8,442 nt of DNA from Actinomycetes bacterium (GCA_023428465.1 JAEYXM010000266.1:1-8442); one strand, 5' to 3'; shown: positions 1 through 7,527, numbered from the stretch's first letter. Notes: a model not told the origin generated them from the sequence alone. A program made the numbers and translations.

Positions 1-2
1 CC

Positions 3-1166
3 CTCGACGCACCCGAGGCCGCGCCGACGCCCGACGCGCCCGCCGCCGCACCCGCCGACGACGCCGCACCCGCCCCGGACGGGACCTTCGCCGTCGGGCG
101 CCTGGCCCGGTACGCGCGCATCGGCGAGGTCACGCTGGACCCGCGTCGGAACTCCCTCAACCTGGTCCGCCTCGTCCTCGCCCTGGCGGTGCTCGTCTCG
201 CACGGCTGGGCGCTCATGGGCTACCCGGAGCCACGGCCGGGTGGCGAGAAGGTCGGCACCTGGGCGGTCTTCGGGTTCTTCGCGCTCAGCGGCTACCTCG
301 TCACGGGGAGCCGGCTCACGTCGCCGCTCAGCGCGTACGCGGTCCGCCGGATCACGCGCATCTTCCCGGCGTTCCTGGCGTGCCTCGGGGTCACGGCGTT
401 CGGGTTCGCCCCCGTCGGGTACTGGGTGACGCACCGCACGCTCGACGGCTTCTTCACCACCGCCACGACGCCCGTCAACTACATCCTGACCAACGCCTCC
501 CTGCGCATCGGTGCGTACGACGTCGCGGGCACGCCCGCGGGGGTGCCGTTCCCGGGGGTGTGGGACGGCTCGCTGTGGAGCCTGTACCTGGAGTTCGGGT
601 GCTACGTGCTCGTCGCGGCGGTGTTCAGCGTGGTCGCGCTGCGCCGCCACGCGGTGGCGACGCTCGGTGTCGGGCTGGTGCTCGCCGTGGTCGTGCACTC
701 GCGGCTGCCCGAGCTCGCCCGGTTCACGCAGGACAACTCGGACCTACGCCTGCTCGTGTGGCTCCTGCCGTTCTTCCTCGCGGGCGGCCTCGTCCGGGTG
801 CTGGAGCACCGTGTCGTCCTGACGACGCCGGGCGCCGCGGCGTGCGCGCTCGCCATGGTGGGCTGTGCGGCGAGCGGGTCGGACTCCGGCCCGCAGCTCG
901 CGGCGCCCTTCATCGTGTACCTGCTGCTGTGGGCGGGCGCAATCCTGCCGTGCCCGGCGTGGGTCCGCCGCCACGACATCTCCTACGGCGCGTACATCTA
1001 CGCGTTCCCGGTGCAGCAGATGCTCCTCCTCGTGGGCGCGACGTCGTGGCCGCTGCTCGCGTTCGACGTCGCGGCCGTGGCCCTGACGGTCCCGCTCGCG
1101 GTGGCCAGCTGGTTCGTCGTCGAGCGGCCTATCATGCGCCGGGCGAGGAAGATCACGCGACGCTAG
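3..1166 (+). CDS. Acyltransferase-3 family membrane O-acyltransferase (5' partial)
   Basis: This is an integral membrane protein of the acyltransferase-3 (OafA/YrhL-like) family, whose members move acyl groups, usually acetyl, onto cell-surface sugars or other extracytoplasmic acceptors. The visible part is 387 residues, counted from the first full codon at base 3. Residues 56-67 form the family's R-X10-H motif (Arg codon 168-170, His codon 201-203) in the first membrane segment. Other family marks are FFALSGYLVTGSRL, RRITRIFPAF, a SLWSLYLEFGCY segment, and VERPIMR at the end. About ten hydrophobic segments follow. No in-frame ATG, GTG or TTG occurs between base 3 and the GTG at 189, and starting at 189 would lose the motif arginine, so the true start is upstream of the window. 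Residues 1-27 are a hydrophilic Ala/Pro/Asp-rich stretch, probably a cytoplasmic tail or a linker to an unseen domain. The acceptor substrate cannot be told from the sequence. Confidence 0.9.
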   Translation, partial: LDAPEAAPTPDAPAAAPADDAAPAPDGTFAVGRLARYARIGEVTLDPRRNSLNLVRLVLALAVLVSHGWALMGYPEPRPGGEKVGTWAVFGFFALSGYLVTGSRLTSPLSAYAVRRITRIFPAFLACLGVTAFGFAPVGYWVTHRTLDGFFTTATTPVNYILTNASLRIGAYDVAGTPAGVPFPGVWDGSLWSLYLEFGCYVLVAAVFSVVALRRHAVATLGVGLVLAVVVHSRLPELARFTQDNSDLRLLVWLLPFFLAGGLVRVLEHRVVLTTPGAAACALAMVGCAASGSDSGPQLAAPFIVYLLLWAGAILPCPAWVRRHDISYGAYIYAFPVQQMLLLVGATSWPLLAFDVAAVALTVPLAVASWFVVERPIMRRARKITRR

Positions 1167-1167
1167 G

Positions 1168-1173
1168 TAGAAT
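1168..1173 (+). promoter_or_regulatory. Possible -10 box (TAGAAT)
   Basis: TAGAAT lies two bases after the acyltransferase stop and fits the actinobacterial TANNNT form of the -10 element. At a 17-base spacing the upstream hexamer is GAGGAA, which is not a good -35. Transcription from here would carry both downstream hairpins in the mrp leader. This is a weak candidate resting on one motif. Confidence 0.22.
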
Positions 1174-1192
1174 CTGCACATCCCGTGCTGTT

Positions 1193-1210
1193 CGCCGATC
1201 ATGATCGGTG
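1193..1210 (+). other. Perfect 14-bp palindrome / short hairpin
   Basis: CCGATCATGATCGG (1195-1208) is identical to its reverse complement. Outside it, 1194/1209 can form a G-U pair in RNA and 1193/1210 a C-G pair, giving a 7-bp stem with a CAUG loop. It sits between the acyltransferase stop and the mrp operon. No T tract follows, so it is not a classical intrinsic terminator. It could be a dimeric regulator's operator or part of a U-less terminator; the sequence alone does not decide. Confidence 0.45.
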
Positions 1211-1216
1211 CTTGCA

Positions 1217-1237
1217 CGGCGGTCGATCCGGCCGCCG
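1217..1237 (+). terminator. GC-rich hairpin, possible U-less terminator of the acyltransferase gene
   Basis: CGGCGGTC (1217-1224) and GGCCGCCG (1230-1237) can form an 8-bp stem (seven Watson-Crick pairs and one G-U) around the 5-base loop GATCC. It lies about 50 bases after the acyltransferase stop and upstream of the TTGACA box, where a terminator isolating the mrp operon would be expected. There is no following T run, so the terminator reading is tentative. It could instead be a leader structure. Confidence 0.35.
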
Positions 1238-1261
1238 GTGTGGTGCGGGCGTACCTGTCCG

Positions 1262-1291
1262 TTGACAACTGACGCGCCGGCGTCCTGCGAC
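1262..1291 (+). promoter_or_regulatory. Candidate mrp operon promoter (TTGACA -35)
   Basis: A perfect consensus -35 hexamer, TTGACA, lies at 1262-1267, about 80 bases before the mrpA start. At 17-18 bases spacing the -10 region reads CTGCGA or TGCGAC, which is a poor match, so the box is promising but incomplete. If used, transcription would begin near 1298 and leave a leader of roughly 45-50 bases. The -35 also sits inside a small inverted repeat, GTTG-A-CAAC (1261-1269). Confidence 0.35.
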
Positions 1292-1332
1292 CCCGGCCGG
1301 CCCGACCCGACCACCCGACCACCGCCGATCCC

Positions 1333-1340
1333 GGACGGAG
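1333..1340 (+). promoter_or_regulatory. Ribosome binding site of mrpA
   Basis: GGACGGAG ends five bases before the ATG at 1346. It selects this ATG over the GTG at 1208, which would add 46 proline/arginine-rich residues with no resemblance to MrpA. Confidence 0.7.
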
Positions 1341-1345
1341 CCGGA

Positions 1346-4300
1346 ATGCTGCTGTTGCTCGTCGCGCACGTGGGGGCCGCTCTCGTGGCGCCCTTGTTGG
1401 TGCGCTGGCTGGGCCGCCGGGCGTTCCTGCTGCTCGCCCTGGTGCCGGCGTCGGCGGTCGTGTGGGCCCTGCGTTGGGCGTCGGCGACGATGGACGGCCA
1501 AGGCCCCGTCGAGTCCCGGCCCTGGGTCGCGCAGCTGCAGATGACCCTGTCGTTCCGGCTGGACTCGCTGTCGTGGCTGATGGTCCTGCTGGTGGGCGGT
1601 GTCGGCGCGCTCGTGCTCGTGTACTCCTCGGGGTACTTCTCGTCCCGCGCGGCGGGCCTGGGCCGGTTCGCGGGCGTCCTCGTGGCGTTCGCGGGGTCGA
1701 TGCTCGGCCTCGTCACGACCGACGACCTGCTGCTCCTGTACGTCTTCTGGGAGCTGACGACGGTCACGTCGTACCTGCTCATCGGCCACTACGCGGAGCG
1801 CAAGCCGTCCCGGCGCGCGGCCATGCAGGCGATCGTCGTGACGACGGCGGGCGGCCTGGCGATGCTCGTGGGCGTCGTCCTGCTGGGTGAGGCCGCCGGG
1901 ACCTACCGCATCTCGGAGCTCGTGGCCGCGCCGCCGTCGGGCCCGGCCATCACGACCGCCGTCGTGCTCCTCCTGGTGGGTGCCGCGACGAAGTCCGCGC
2001 TGGTCCCGTTCCACTTCTGGCTGCCGTCCGCGATGGCGGCGCCGACGCCGGTGTCCGCCTACCTGCACGCGGCCGCCATGGTGAAAGCCGGCGTGTACCT
2101 CGTCGCGCGCTTCGCGCCCGCGTTCGGTGAGCTCGGCGTGTGGCGGGCGATCGTCATCGCCGTCGGCGCCTGGACGCTCGTGCACGGGGGTTACCGGGCG
2201 CTGCGCCAGTACGACCTGAAGCTCGTCCTCGCGTTCGGCACGGTCAGCCAGCTCGGGCTGCTGGTCCTGCTCGTGGGCCTGGGCTCACGCGCCGCCGCGC
2301 TCGCCGGCCTGGCGATGGTCGGCGCGCACGCCATGTTCAAGGCGTCGCTGTTCCTCACGGTGGGCGTCATCGACGCCGCGACCGGCACGCGCGACCTGCG
2401 CCGGTTGCACGGCGTCGGGCGTGCGCTGCCCGTCACGGCGGTCGTCGGTGGGCTCGCGACGGCCTCGATGATGGGCCTGCCACCGTTCGCGGGCTACGTC
2501 GCGAAGGAGGCCGCGCTCGAGGCCCTCTCGGACGACCGGACCCCGGTGGGCATCGTCGTCGTCGCCGCGGTGGTCCTGGGCTCGGCGCTCACCGTGGCGT
2601 ACGGGCTGCGCTTCTGGTGGGGCGCGTTCGGCCCGGCCACGGTCGGTGCGGTCCCCCTGCCCGACGACGAGCCGGCCGCGCCGCTGACGATCCGCCGCCC
2701 GACGCCGGTCCTCGTGGGCCCCGCGGCGGTGCTCGCGCTCCTCGGCCTGGCGGCCGCTCTCGTCCCGCACTTCGGGGAGGAGTTGCTCGCCCCGCACGCG
2801 AACACCTACCCGGGCGACCCCGGTCACCTGACTCTGTGGGCGGGCTTCGGGCTGCCGCTGCTCCTGACGGCGGTCGCCCTCGGCGGCGGGGCGCTCCTGT
2901 TCGCGTGGCGGGTGCGCGTCGAGCGCATCCAGCAGCGCCTGCCCATCCGTGCGGACGCGGACCTGCTGTACCGGCGCATGATGCGCCGCCTCGACGACCT
3001 CGCCGCCGACGTCACCGCGGTCACCCAGCGTGGTTCGCTCCCGTTCTACCTCGGCACGATCCTGCTGGTCTTCGCCGCGATGACGGTCGTGGCGCTGTCC
3101 ACCGACCCCGGGCTGTTCCCCGGGCCCGACGACGTCCGCCTGTGGGACACCCCGGGCCAGGTCGCGGCCGGTGGGCTCGCCGCCGTGTCGGCCGTGCTCG
3201 CGGCCCGTTCCCGGCGCCGCCTGAAGGCCGTCATCCTCGCCGGCGTCAGCGGCTACGGCGTCGCGATGCTCTTCATGCTGCACGGCGCACCGGACCTCGC
3301 CCTCACGCAGGTCCTCGTGGAGACGATCACGCTCGTCGTGCTCGTCCTGGTGCTGCGCCGCCTCCCGCCGTACTTCTCGGTGCGCCCGCTCGCGGCCAGC
3401 CGGTGGGTGCGCCTCGCGATCGGCCTCGCGGTCGGCCTGTCCGTGGGCGCGCTGGCGCTCACCGCACCGCTCGCGCGGACGGAGCCGCCGGTGTCCGTCG
3501 ACTTCCCGGAGGAGGCGTACGTCTACGGCGGCGGGAAGAACGTCGTCAACGTGACGCTCGTCGACATCCGGGCGTGGGACACGGTCGGCGAGATCTCCGT
3601 GCTGCTCGTCGCGGCCACCGGTGTCGCGTCGCTGATCTTCCTGCGGCGCCGGTCGGGCGACATCCTGCGCACGCGCGACGTCGACGCGGAGGGCGTCGTG
3701 TGGGCGGGCGCCGGTGACCCGATGGCGGCGCTGCGCGCAACGCGGCCCGGGGCCCTCGGGCGCCCGGTCTCGCGCGGTCCGCGGCGCACGAGCGAGTGGC
3801 TGCGCGGGGGCCGGACGCTCGCGCCCCAGCGGCGGTCCATCGTCTTCGAGACCGTCGTGCGCCTGGTCTTCCACACCATGGTCGTCGTCGCACTGTTCCT
3901 GCTCTTCTCGGGGCACAACGCGCCGGGCGGCGGCTTCGCGGCGGGCCTCGTCGTCGGCATCGCGCTCATCGTGCGGTACCTCGCGGGTGGCCGGTACGAG
4001 CTGGGTGAGGCGGCGCCGGTGCACCCCGGTCTGCTCCTGGGCACCGGGCTCTTCCTGTCGGCCGGCGTGGGGCTGGTGGCGCTCATCGCCGGCGGCGTCG
4101 TGCTGCAGAGCGTGATCATCGACCTGACGCTGCCCCTGTTCGGGCACGTCAAGCTCGTGACGTCGCTGTTCTTCGACGTCGGGGTGTTCCTCGTGGTCGT
4201 GGGTGTCGTGCTCGACGTGCTGCGCTCACTCGGCGCGGAGGTCGACCGCCACTCCGAGGAGGCCGGCGAGGGCGGCGCGGGCTCCGGCGCGTCGGCGCCG

Positions 4301-4444
4301 CTCGTGCGCGCCGGCGCGGTCGGGTCGCGGATGGACCGGACCGACGCCGAGCGCCTGTCGGCGCAGCGGTCCGAGAACGCCTCCGGGGGCAACCCCGACG
4401 ACGACCTGTTCGACGACCTGACCGAGGACGGGAGGCGCCCCTGA
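1346..4444 (+). CDS. mrpA: Mrp antiporter subunit A fused to subunit B
   Basis: This 1032-residue membrane protein is the largest subunit of the Mrp Na+/H+ antiporter. In domain order it has: a NADH-ubiquinone oxidoreductase chain 5-like N-terminus (about 66-115); a NuoL/M/N-type proton antiporter domain (about 126-400); MbhD-like (about 607-672) and MbhE-like (about 680-770) domains; a basic, Arg-rich linker (about 770-830); and an MnhB/MrpB domain (about 831-960). Intramembrane charged residues typical of the family are E136 in VFWELTTV, K216 in TKSALVPFHFWLP, K247 in AAMVKAGVYL, H328 and K332 in HAMFKASLF, K387 in GYVAKEAAL, and E659 in the MbhD part. NVVNVTLVDIRAWDTVGEI (732-750) marks the MbhE part and GHNAPGGGFAAGL (856-868) the MrpB part. 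The last 70 or so residues are a hydrophilic, Asp/Glu-rich tail. The ATG at 1346 is chosen for its binding site and its hydrophobic MLLLLVAHVG start. The stop overlaps the mrpC ATG by one base. Confidence 0.97.
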   Translation: MLLLLVAHVGAALVAPLLVRWLGRRAFLLLALVPASAVVWALRWASATMDGQGPVESRPWVAQLQMTLSFRLDSLSWLMVLLVGGVGALVLVYSSGYFSSRAAGLGRFAGVLVAFAGSMLGLVTTDDLLLLYVFWELTTVTSYLLIGHYAERKPSRRAAMQAIVVTTAGGLAMLVGVVLLGEAAGTYRISELVAAPPSGPAITTAVVLLLVGAATKSALVPFHFWLPSAMAAPTPVSAYLHAAAMVKAGVYLVARFAPAFGELGVWRAIVIAVGAWTLVHGGYRALRQYDLKLVLAFGTVSQLGLLVLLVGLGSRAAALAGLAMVGAHAMFKASLFLTVGVIDAATGTRDLRRLHGVGRALPVTAVVGGLATASMMGLPPFAGYVAKEAALEALSDDRTPVGIVVVAAVVLGSALTVAYGLRFWWGAFGPATVGAVPLPDDEPAAPLTIRRPTPVLVGPAAVLALLGLAAALVPHFGEELLAPHANTYPGDPGHLTLWAGFGLPLLLTAVALGGGALLFAWRVRVERIQQRLPIRADADLLYRRMMRRLDDLAADVTAVTQRGSLPFYLGTILLVFAAMTVVALSTDPGLFPGPDDVRLWDTPGQVAAGGLAAVSAVLAARSRRRLKAVILAGVSGYGVAMLFMLHGAPDLALTQVLVETITLVVLVLVLRRLPPYFSVRPLAASRWVRLAIGLAVGLSVGALALTAPLARTEPPVSVDFPEEAYVYGGGKNVVNVTLVDIRAWDTVGEISVLLVAATGVASLIFLRRRSGDILRTRDVDAEGVVWAGAGDPMAALRATRPGALGRPVSRGPRRTSEWLRGGRTLAPQRRSIVFETVVRLVFHTMVVVALFLLFSGHNAPGGGFAAGLVVGIALIVRYLAGGRYELGEAAPVHPGLLLGTGLFLSAGVGLVALIAGGVVLQSVIIDLTLPLFGHVKLVTSLFFDVGVFLVVVGVVLDVLRSLGAEVDRHSEEAGEGGAGSGASAPLVRAGAVGSRMDRTDAERLSAQRSENASGGNPDDDLFDDLTEDGRRP

Positions 4445-4938
4445 TGGACACGTCCCCGAACCTGGTCCTCGTCGCCGTGGTCGTCGCGCTCGTGACGGTG
4501 GGCGTGTACCTGCTGCTCGAGCGCACGCTCACGCGCGTCCTGCTCGGCCTGATCATGGTCGGCAACGGCATCAACGTGCTGTTCCTCATCGCGGGCGGAC
4601 GCGCGGGCGGGCCGCCCATCGTGGGCGCGACGCCCGAGGGCGAGATGAGCGACCCCCTGCCGCAGGCGATGGTCCTCACGGCGATCGTCATCACGCTCGG
4701 CATCACGGCCTTCGGCGTGACCATGGCGTACCGGTCGTGGCAGCTCAACCGCCACGACGAGGTCCAGGACGACCTGGAGGACCGGCGGGTCGCCGAGCGG
4801 GCCGCACTCGACCTCGCGGCGTTCGAGGACGTCGACTCCTCGAGCGACATGACCCTCGACCTGGAGGCCGCGGAGGTCCGCGACGAGACCGACGACGACG
4901 ACGCCGACGACGCGCCGGGCGGGGGTGGTCGGCCGTGA
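4444..4938 (+). CDS. mrpC: Mrp antiporter subunit C (NuoK-like)
   Basis: This small 164-residue membrane subunit is homologous to NuoK of complex I and packs beside the antiporter-like subunits. Three hydrophobic segments lie at about 5-24, 30-51 and 75-97. The motifs GLIMVGNGINVLFL (35-48) and SDPLPQAMVLTAIVI (69-83) are typical of the family. Most MrpC proteins are near 110-120 residues. The excess here is a hydrophilic tail (102-164) with about 23 Asp/Glu, including an Asp-rich run near the end, that should lie in the cytoplasm. GGAGG at 4431-4435, eight bases before the ATG, is a good ribosome binding site. The start overlaps the mrpA stop by one base and the stop overlaps the mrpD GTG by four. 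Confidence 0.96.
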   Translation: MDTSPNLVLVAVVVALVTVGVYLLLERTLTRVLLGLIMVGNGINVLFLIAGGRAGGPPIVGATPEGEMSDPLPQAMVLTAIVITLGITAFGVTMAYRSWQLNRHDEVQDDLEDRRVAERAALDLAAFEDVDSSSDMTLDLEAAEVRDETDDDDADDAPGGGGRP

Positions 4939-6533
4939 GCGAGCTGTCCTGGGCCGTCCCGCTGCCCGTCCTCGTACCGCTCTTCGCGGCGGGTCTCGCG
5001 CTCGCCCTGTGGCGGCACGCCCGCGCGCAGGGCGTCATCAGCGTCGTCGCGCTGAGCGCCGTCCTCGTCACGGCGGTGACCCTGCTGGTCGCGGCCGACG
5101 AGGGTCCGCTGGTGCTCGACGTCGGCGGCTGGTCCGCACCCGTGGGCATCCCGCTGGTCGCGGACCGCCTGTCCGCGCTCATGCTCACGATCTCCGCGAC
5201 CGTGATGCTCGCCGTCCTCGTCTACTCGCTCGGCCAGGGCACGGAGTACGGCGACGACGAGACGCCCGTCTCGATCTTCCACCCCACGTACCTGGTGCTC
5301 GCGGCGGGTGTGTCCAACGCGTTCCTCTCGGGCGACCTGTTCAACCTGTACGTCGGCTTCGAGATCCTGCTGGCGGCGTCGTACGTGCTCATCACCCTGG
5401 GCGGCACGGGTGAGCGGGTCCGCGCGGGCACGATCTACGTCGTCGTCTCGCTGGTGTCCTCGCTGGTGTTCCTCACGGCGCTCGCGCTCGTGTACGCCGC
5501 GACGGGGACGGTGAACCTCGCCCAGCTCGCGCAGCGACTCCCCGAGGTCGACCCCGGGATCCAGACGGCGCTACAGCTGCTCCTGTTGCTGGCGTTCGGC
5601 ATCAAGGCGGCGATCTTCCCGTTGTCCGCGTGGCTGCCGGACTCCTACCCGACGGCGCCCGCGCCCGTCACCGCCGTGTTCGCCGGCCTGCTCACCAAGG
5701 TCGGCGTGTACGCGATCATCCGGACGCAGACGCTCCTCTTCCCCGAGGGCCGGGCCGACACCACGCTCATGGTCGCGGCGCTGGCCACGATGGTCGTGGG
5801 CATCCTCGGCGCGGTCGCGCAGAAGGACATCAAACGGCTCCTGTCCTTCACGCTCGTGAGCCACATCGGCTACATGATCTTCGGCATCTCGCTCGCCAGC
5901 GAGGCCGGGCTGGCCGCCGCGATCTTCTACGTCGGCCACCACATCACCGTGCAGACCACGCTGTTCCTCGTCGTGGGCCTCATGGAACGCCGTGGCGGGT
6001 CGACGTCGCTGGACCGGCTGGGCGGGCTCGCCAGGGTCGCGCCGCTGCTGGCCGTGCTGTTCTTCGTCCCGGCGATGAGCCTCGCGGGCATCCCGCCACT
6101 GTCCGGGTTCCTCGGCAAGGCCGGGCTGCTGCAGGCCGGCGTCGCCGCCGGGACGCCGCTGGCGTACGCGCTCGTCGTCGGCGCCGTGGTGACCTCGCTG
6201 CTCACGCTCTACGCGATCGTCAAGGCGTGGAACAAGGCGTTCTGGCAGACGGCGCCCGCCGAGCTGCCCGACGTGCGGCTGCCGCGTGGGATGGTCGGGA
6301 CGGCGGCGGCGCTCGTCGTCGTCGGGCTCGGGATCACCGTGGTCGCCGGGCCGCTGTACGACTACACGGAGCGCGCGGCGCAGACCCTGCGCGACCGCGG
6401 CGCGTACGTCACTGCCGTCCTGCCCGACGGCGAGCGCGGGTCGGGCGAGTCCGAGGAGGCAGCGGAGGACGTCGCGGACCAGGCCGCCGAGGAGGCCCGC
6501 CAGGACGGCGTGGAGGAGGTGACGGCGCCATGA
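4935..6533 (+). CDS. mrpD: Mrp antiporter subunit D (NuoM/N-like)
   Basis: This 532-residue subunit is the second antiporter-like channel of the Mrp complex and a homologue of NuoM/NuoN. The proton antiporter domain spans about 129-420. Conserved polar residues along the membrane axis are E143 in YVGFEILLAASY, K224 in FGIKAAIFPLSAWLP, K255 in LLTKVGVYAI, the H335-H336 pair, and K395 in SGFLGKAGLL. QKDIKRLLSFTLVSHIGY (297-313) is a strong family signature. At residue 340, four after H336, there is Gln, where the MrpA paralogue in this operon has Lys (K332). The C-terminus from about 486 is hydrophilic and Glu/Asp-rich. The GTG at 4935 is preferred over an upstream in-frame ATG at 4737 because the latter would read through mrpC as non-homologous Arg/Pro-rich sequence. 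Only a G-rich stretch (4921-4928) serves as ribosome binding site, so translation probably depends on coupling to mrpC. Confidence 0.97.
   Translation: MSELSWAVPLPVLVPLFAAGLALALWRHARAQGVISVVALSAVLVTAVTLLVAADEGPLVLDVGGWSAPVGIPLVADRLSALMLTISATVMLAVLVYSLGQGTEYGDDETPVSIFHPTYLVLAAGVSNAFLSGDLFNLYVGFEILLAASYVLITLGGTGERVRAGTIYVVVSLVSSLVFLTALALVYAATGTVNLAQLAQRLPEVDPGIQTALQLLLLLAFGIKAAIFPLSAWLPDSYPTAPAPVTAVFAGLLTKVGVYAIIRTQTLLFPEGRADTTLMVAALATMVVGILGAVAQKDIKRLLSFTLVSHIGYMIFGISLASEAGLAAAIFYVGHHITVQTTLFLVVGLMERRGGSTSLDRLGGLARVAPLLAVLFFVPAMSLAGIPPLSGFLGKAGLLQAGVAAGTPLAYALVVGAVVTSLLTLYAIVKAWNKAFWQTAPAELPDVRLPRGMVGTAAALVVVGLGITVVAGPLYDYTERAAQTLRDRGAYVTAVLPDGERGSGESEEAAEDVADQAAEEARQDGVEEVTAP
6512..6520 (+). 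promoter_or_regulatory. Strong ribosome binding site of mrpE
   Basis: GGAGGAGGT lies nine bases before the ATG at 6530, inside the mrpD tail codons. It fixes the mrpE start and is a strong anti-16S match. Confidence 0.65.
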
Positions 6534-7144
6534 GGGAAGGTCGACGCGGCCGCGGGCTGCGGTTCTCGTTCGCGGCGACGGCGTGGCTCACCGCCGTGTG
6601 GGTGCTCCTGTGGGGCGACCTGTCGGTGGGCACCGTGGTCGCGGGTGCGGTGCTGGGCCTGACGGTCGGGCTGGTGCTGCGGATGCCGTCCGTGCACTTC
6701 CACGGTCACGTCCACCTGCGGTCCCTGCTGTACCTGGCCGTCATGTTCCTGTGGGACCTCGTGGTCGCGTCCGTCGAGGTCGTCCGGCTCGCGTTCACGC
6801 CGGGACGTCTGCCGCACAGCGCCGTGATCGGCGTGGCCCTGCGCAGCCCCGCGGACCTGTACATGACCCTGACCGCCGAGCTCACGTCGCTCGTGCCCGG
6901 ATCGGTCGTCGTCGAGGCGCACCGGACCACCGGGATGCTCTACGTGCACATCCTCGACGTGACGATGTCGCACGGCCTCGTCCGGGCGCGGGCGCACGTC
7001 CTCGACACCGAGGCGCGCGTGCTGCGCGCGCTGGCGTCCGATGCCGAGCTCGAGGCCGCCGGCATCGCGCGCAACCCGAAGGACCCGCCGCCCGCCGCTG
7101 TCATCGGCGTCGTGCAGGGGCCGCAGCGGGAGGTGCAGCCGTGA
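6530..7144 (+). CDS. mrpE: Mrp antiporter subunit E
   Basis: This 204-residue subunit has a short basic N-terminus, hydrophobic segments at about 14-50 and 65-85, and a soluble C-terminal domain. Family marks are the segment FLWDLVVASVEVVRLAF (73-89) and the soluble-domain motifs LYMTLTAELTSLVPGSVVVE (110-129) and MLYVHILDV (136-144). MrpE proteins are usually about 160 residues. The extra length here is C-terminal and ends in an Ala/Pro-rich stretch rather than the strongly acidic tail of its neighbours. MrpE is required for a fully active Mrp complex in studied systems, though its exact role is less clear than that of A and D. The ATG overlaps the mrpD stop by four bases and the stop overlaps the mrpF GTG by four. 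Confidence 0.95.
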   Translation: MREGRRGRGLRFSFAATAWLTAVWVLLWGDLSVGTVVAGAVLGLTVGLVLRMPSVHFHGHVHLRSLLYLAVMFLWDLVVASVEVVRLAFTPGRLPHSAVIGVALRSPADLYMTLTAELTSLVPGSVVVEAHRTTGMLYVHILDVTMSHGLVRARAHVLDTEARVLRALASDAELEAAGIARNPKDPPPAAVIGVVQGPQREVQP

Positions 7145-7527
7145 TCGTCGTCGTCCTGGTGTCGACCGTGCTGCTCGTCGTGGCGGCCCTGCTCACGCTC
7201 GTCCGGACCGAGCGCGGTCCGACCATGCTCGACCGGACCGTGGCGCTCGACGTCATGACGTCGCTCCTCGTCATGGGTGTCGCGCTGCACGCAGCGTGGA
7301 CGCGCCGGACGGACACCGTTCCGCTGCTGGTCGCGCTCGCCCTCGTGGGCTTCGTCGCCTCCGTGACCATTGCGCGGTTCGCCGCGGTCGAGCCCGAGGG
7401 CGAGGGCCGGGTGCTCACGCGCGAGGAGGTCGCCGAGCTCGAGGCCCAGCGCCGCGCGGAGGAAGCCGCGGCCGAGGGCGACGACGAGCACCACGGCGGC
7501 CCCGCACCTGGGGAGGTGGCCGGATGA
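7141..7527 (+). CDS. mrpF: Mrp antiporter subunit F
   Basis: This 128-residue subunit has three membrane helices at about 2-20, 36-53 and 60-80. The loop motif RGPTMLDRTVALDVM (25-39) carries the Asp31-Arg32 and Asp37 typical of MrpF/PhaF proteins. In some bacteria the homologue was linked to bile salt or cation efflux, but within a complete operon it is an Mrp subunit. Residues 84-128 form a hydrophilic, Glu-rich tail ending in HHGGPAPGEVAG; the family is commonly about 90 residues, so this is a C-terminal extension. The GTG start at 7141 has GGGAGGTG (7128-7135) five bases upstream and overlaps the mrpE stop by four bases. Confidence 0.95.
   Translation: MIVVVLVSTVLLVVAALLTLVRTERGPTMLDRTVALDVMTSLLVMGVALHAAWTRRTDTVPLLVALALVGFVASVTIARFAAVEPEGEGRVLTREEVAELEAQRRAEEAAAEGDDEHHGGPAPGEVAG

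Noticed and set aside
189..1166. Acyltransferase beginning at the GTG at 189
   Set aside because: This would cut the first helix and remove the arginine of the R-X10-H motif; the frame is open and family-like upstream.
1301..1321. Tandem CCCGACCA repeats in the mrpA leader
   Set aside because: Only two exact 8-base copies (1306-1321) in C-rich sequence; likely compositional.
1208..1345. GTG start giving mrpA 46 more residues
   Set aside because: The extra residues are Pro/Arg-rich and unlike any MrpA start, the GTG sits inside the palindrome, and a good binding site precedes the ATG at 1346.
2140..3717. Plus-strand open frame of 525 codons inside mrpA
   Set aside because: Arg/Ala/Gly/Pro-rich shadow frame with no recognisable domain, fully overlapped by mrpA.
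2285..4147. Long minus-strand open frame of 620 codons opposite mrpA
   Set aside because: Its product is low-complexity Arg/Glu/His/Asp sequence produced by high GC opposite a real gene; the plus strand has clear homology.
4737..4934. mrpD start at ATG 4737
   Set aside because: The added 66 residues are a frame-shifted reading of the mrpC tail, Arg/Gly-rich and non-homologous.
4149..5282. Minus-strand open frame of 377 codons opposite mrpA, mrpC and mrpD
   Set aside because: It crosses three real genes and reads as charged, low-complexity sequence, a GC artefact.
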